From Luteibacter aegosomaticola (GTDB lineage: Bacteria; Pseudomonadota; Gammaproteobacteria; Xanthomonadales; Rhodanobacteraceae): a stretch of 64,000 nt of DNA. A program made the position numbers and the translations under genes. The stretch spans positions 3,968,001 through 4,032,000 of the forward strand of contig NZ_CP095741.1 in the NCBI RefSeq assembly GCF_023078475.1, written 5' to 3'. The stretch's first letter is position 1; each line of letters starts with the position of its first letter. The notes below the pieces were generated by a model. That model ran no database searches. It saw only the letters and a list, made by a program, of their open reading frames with translations, and was not told where the DNA came from. Below are positions 62,753-64,000 of the stretch, in pieces.

Positions 62753-63311
62753 GCGTCAGTTCCTCGAGCGCCTTGGTGATCATTTCCAAGAGCGCGTCCT
62801 GTACCTCGTTGACAGTCTTGAGCCGATGGAGCTTCGGAGCCTGCTCGGCCGGAATAGCCAGTAGGCGTGTGCGCACCCGGGCGTAGCTCGCCCCGACCGC
62901 CGCGGCGACTTCGTCCACGGCAACGACAGCCCCGGACTTCTGGTCGTATTCGAGCTGGTTGAGCAGTGCGAGATAGTTCTCCTTGATCCGGATCGCTTCT
63001 TCACGTGAATGCGGTGCAGCACTGAGCGCAATCCGCTCAGCGGCCTGCGCAGGTGTCTCGCCAGGCTTCCGTTCGGCTTTGACCCTTGGCTTGACCGTTA
63101 CCTGGTCCGGCGCGTTACCCGAGTTACCCGAATCGTTACCCTCGTCGTTGGGTAACCCATCCCGTCGGTACTTTTTCAGCAGCGCATTCGACGCCTTGAC
63201 GTCGACCCCGCCATCGGCCAGAACCAGCCAATCACGGGCCTTCCAGGTCGTAACGGTCTTCTTGCTGACGCCGTGCATCCGGGCGAACTCGGCCTGGCTG
63301 ACGACGGTCAT
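62727..63311 (-). CDS. Terminase small subunit-like protein (Nu1 position)
   Basis: The 194-residue protein has an N-terminal helix-turn-helix (VSQAEFARMHGVSKKTVTTW) followed by a Pro/Gly/Asn-rich linker (about 55-85), a helical segment SREEAIRIKENYLALLNQLE and a C-terminal part LHRLKTVNEVQDALLEMI. This matches phage DNA-packaging small subunits that mark cos/pac sites. It lies directly before the large subunit. Confidence 0.85.
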   Translation of the reverse strand: MTVVSQAEFARMHGVSKKTVTTWKARDWLVLADGGVDVKASNALLKKYRRDGLPNDEGNDSGNSGNAPDQVTVKPRVKAERKPGETPAQAAERIALSAAPHSREEAIRIKENYLALLNQLEYDQKSGAVVAVDEVAAAVGASYARVRTRLLAIPAEQAPKLHRLKTVNEVQDALLEMITKALEELTRGPAGVGG

Positions 63312-63451
63312 GCGTTACCCAAATTTCAAAAGTTCAAAGCTAGAGAACCATCGCGGCGCGCAATGCCCACGATGCCCGACGGGCCAGGAGGGACCCATTC
63401 AAATTTCACACTAGCTTAACATATCGTTCAGGTTCAGGCTGGTGACCGGGG

Positions 63452-64000
63452 TCACCGTGCGGTCGCCAGCGCGCGGGCCATCGCGCGGTCGAAGGCTGGC
63501 TTCCACCCCGCATCGATGACGTCGCGGGCCCGATCGCCGTACCCCAGGCGCTTCTTCACCGGAAGGGCATCGCCAAATCGGATCAGAAGCTTGAGCCCAG
63601 CGGGTTGGCCGCGGCGCGCTCGCACTCGCTGCCACACGCCATTGACCGCACCGTTCTTCGTGTTCACAGGTCCGATGAATACGTCACTTCGCGCCTTAAG
63701 GCGCGCGAGCGTTGCTCGGGTCAGCTGGCCGTACTGGTCGAGCCGGATGTTCTTCGGGTTGAGCAGTGCCCGGCCAGGCAGCTTATGTGCCCCGCCCTCT
63801 TCGTACGGCGCCAAGTATTTCGCCGCTACTGGCCGAACGAATACAACGGCCGTCAGGTTTCGCTTATTCGAACCCTTCACGCCTACCGCATTGATGGTGA
63901 ACGGCTTAGGCTTTTCGAACGTCGCCTTGATGTTTTCCTTTTCCGCTGCAGCTACTTGCTTGGCGAGGTCGTTGATCGCCTGAGATGCCGCGAAATCGAG
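63452..64000 (-). CDS. Phage protein of unknown function, 5' end outside window
   Basis: The frame is open to the window edge, so the start is not seen; a GTG at 63880 is inside the frame but the residues before it (DFAASQAINDLAKQVAAAEK) continue the same protein. It has LTAVVFVRPVAAKYLAPYEE, ARLKARSDVFIGPVNTKNGA and a basic C-terminal end (FDRAMARALATAR). It lies upstream of the terminase genes, where lambda-like prophages often have a minor structural protein; I do not assign a family. Confidence 0.6.
   Translation of the reverse strand, partial: LDFAASQAINDLAKQVAAAEKENIKATFEKPKPFTINAVGVKGSNKRNLTAVVFVRPVAAKYLAPYEEGGAHKLPGRALLNPKNIRLDQYGQLTRATLARLKARSDVFIGPVNTKNGAVNGVWQRVRARRGQPAGLKLLIRFGDALPVKKRLGYGDRARDVIDAGWKPAFDRAMARALATAR

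Larger units (their letters stand above)
39049..64000. mobile_element. Prophage, left part (lambda-type head, Mu-type contractile tail)
   Basis: From the tRNA-Lys to the window edge the genes are those of a tailed phage, read mostly leftward: terminase, portal, capsid, sheath, tube, tape measure, baseplate and fibre. The tRNA-proximal end carries rightward accessory genes of lower GC. No integrase, replication, repressor or lysis genes are seen; these probably lie right of 64000. The left boundary at the tRNA is inferred, since no second attachment copy can be compared. Confidence 0.85.

Noticed and set aside
39049..64000. Integrase or repressor genes
   Set aside because: I looked on both strands for tyrosine or serine recombinase motifs and for a CI/Cro-type repressor and found none in this part.

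Overview
The window looks like the chromosome of a high-GC gammaproteobacterium of the Xanthomonadales (Lysobacterales), most likely a Rhodanobacteraceae member such as Luteibacter or Dyella. This is inferred from high GC and codon use, a mycobacterial-style AhpC/AhpD pair beside OxyR, lambda/Mu mosaic phage genes, and many short palindromic intergenic repeats starting GTAGGAGC and ending GCTCCTAC. No 16S gene or named marker confirms the genus.

Positions 1-38900 are ordinary chromosome. They hold the end of an RDD membrane protein, two paralogous proline-rich TonB-like anchored proteins, an EF-G-like GTPase, a SET-domain protein, an acyl-CoA dehydrogenase, a GNAT acetyltransferase, a SapC-family protein, an HNH nuclease, dxs, a Tiki-domain effector-like protein, prmC, two duplicated alpha/beta-hydrolase lipoproteins and a TIGR02117 protein. 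Next is a small LacI-controlled divergent locus: a phytanoyl-CoA dioxygenase-like protein, a Gfo/Idh/MocA dehydrogenase, a perfect 18-bp LacI-type operator, and the regulator. After it come an M1 aminopeptidase, a DUF1428 protein, the ahpD-ahpC/oxyR peroxide-defence locus, apt, a DUF2007 protein, glnS and a nucleoside deaminase. The chromosomal part ends with a signalling cluster (hybrid histidine kinase, LuxR-type regulator, orphan PhnD-like periplasmic protein, atypical second kinase) and a DedA-rhodanese fusion.

At 38973-39048 lies tRNA-Lys(UUU). Everything to its right looks like a prophage or related element that probably integrated at this tRNA; the integrase and right end are outside the window. 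Next to the tRNA is a rightward cassette (39408-41270) of small unknown proteins, including an ImmA/IrrE-like protein whose metal motif is degenerate. It sits behind a control region with two perfect dyads, one matching CTGT-N8-ACAG. A strong terminator ends it, followed by two small phage proteins and a FkbM methyltransferase that is probably a moron.

From 64000 leftward to 42955 runs one late operon with mostly overlapping genes: small and large terminase, gpW-like connector, portal, S49 protease, acidic scaffold-like protein, decoration protein and major capsid protein (lambda type). These are followed by Mu-type contractile tail genes: sheath, tube, assembly chaperone with a likely -1 frameshift, tape measure with a lysozyme domain, baseplate proteins gp43-gp48, tail fibre and fibre chaperone. 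The phage is therefore a lambda-head/Mu-tail myovirus mosaic.
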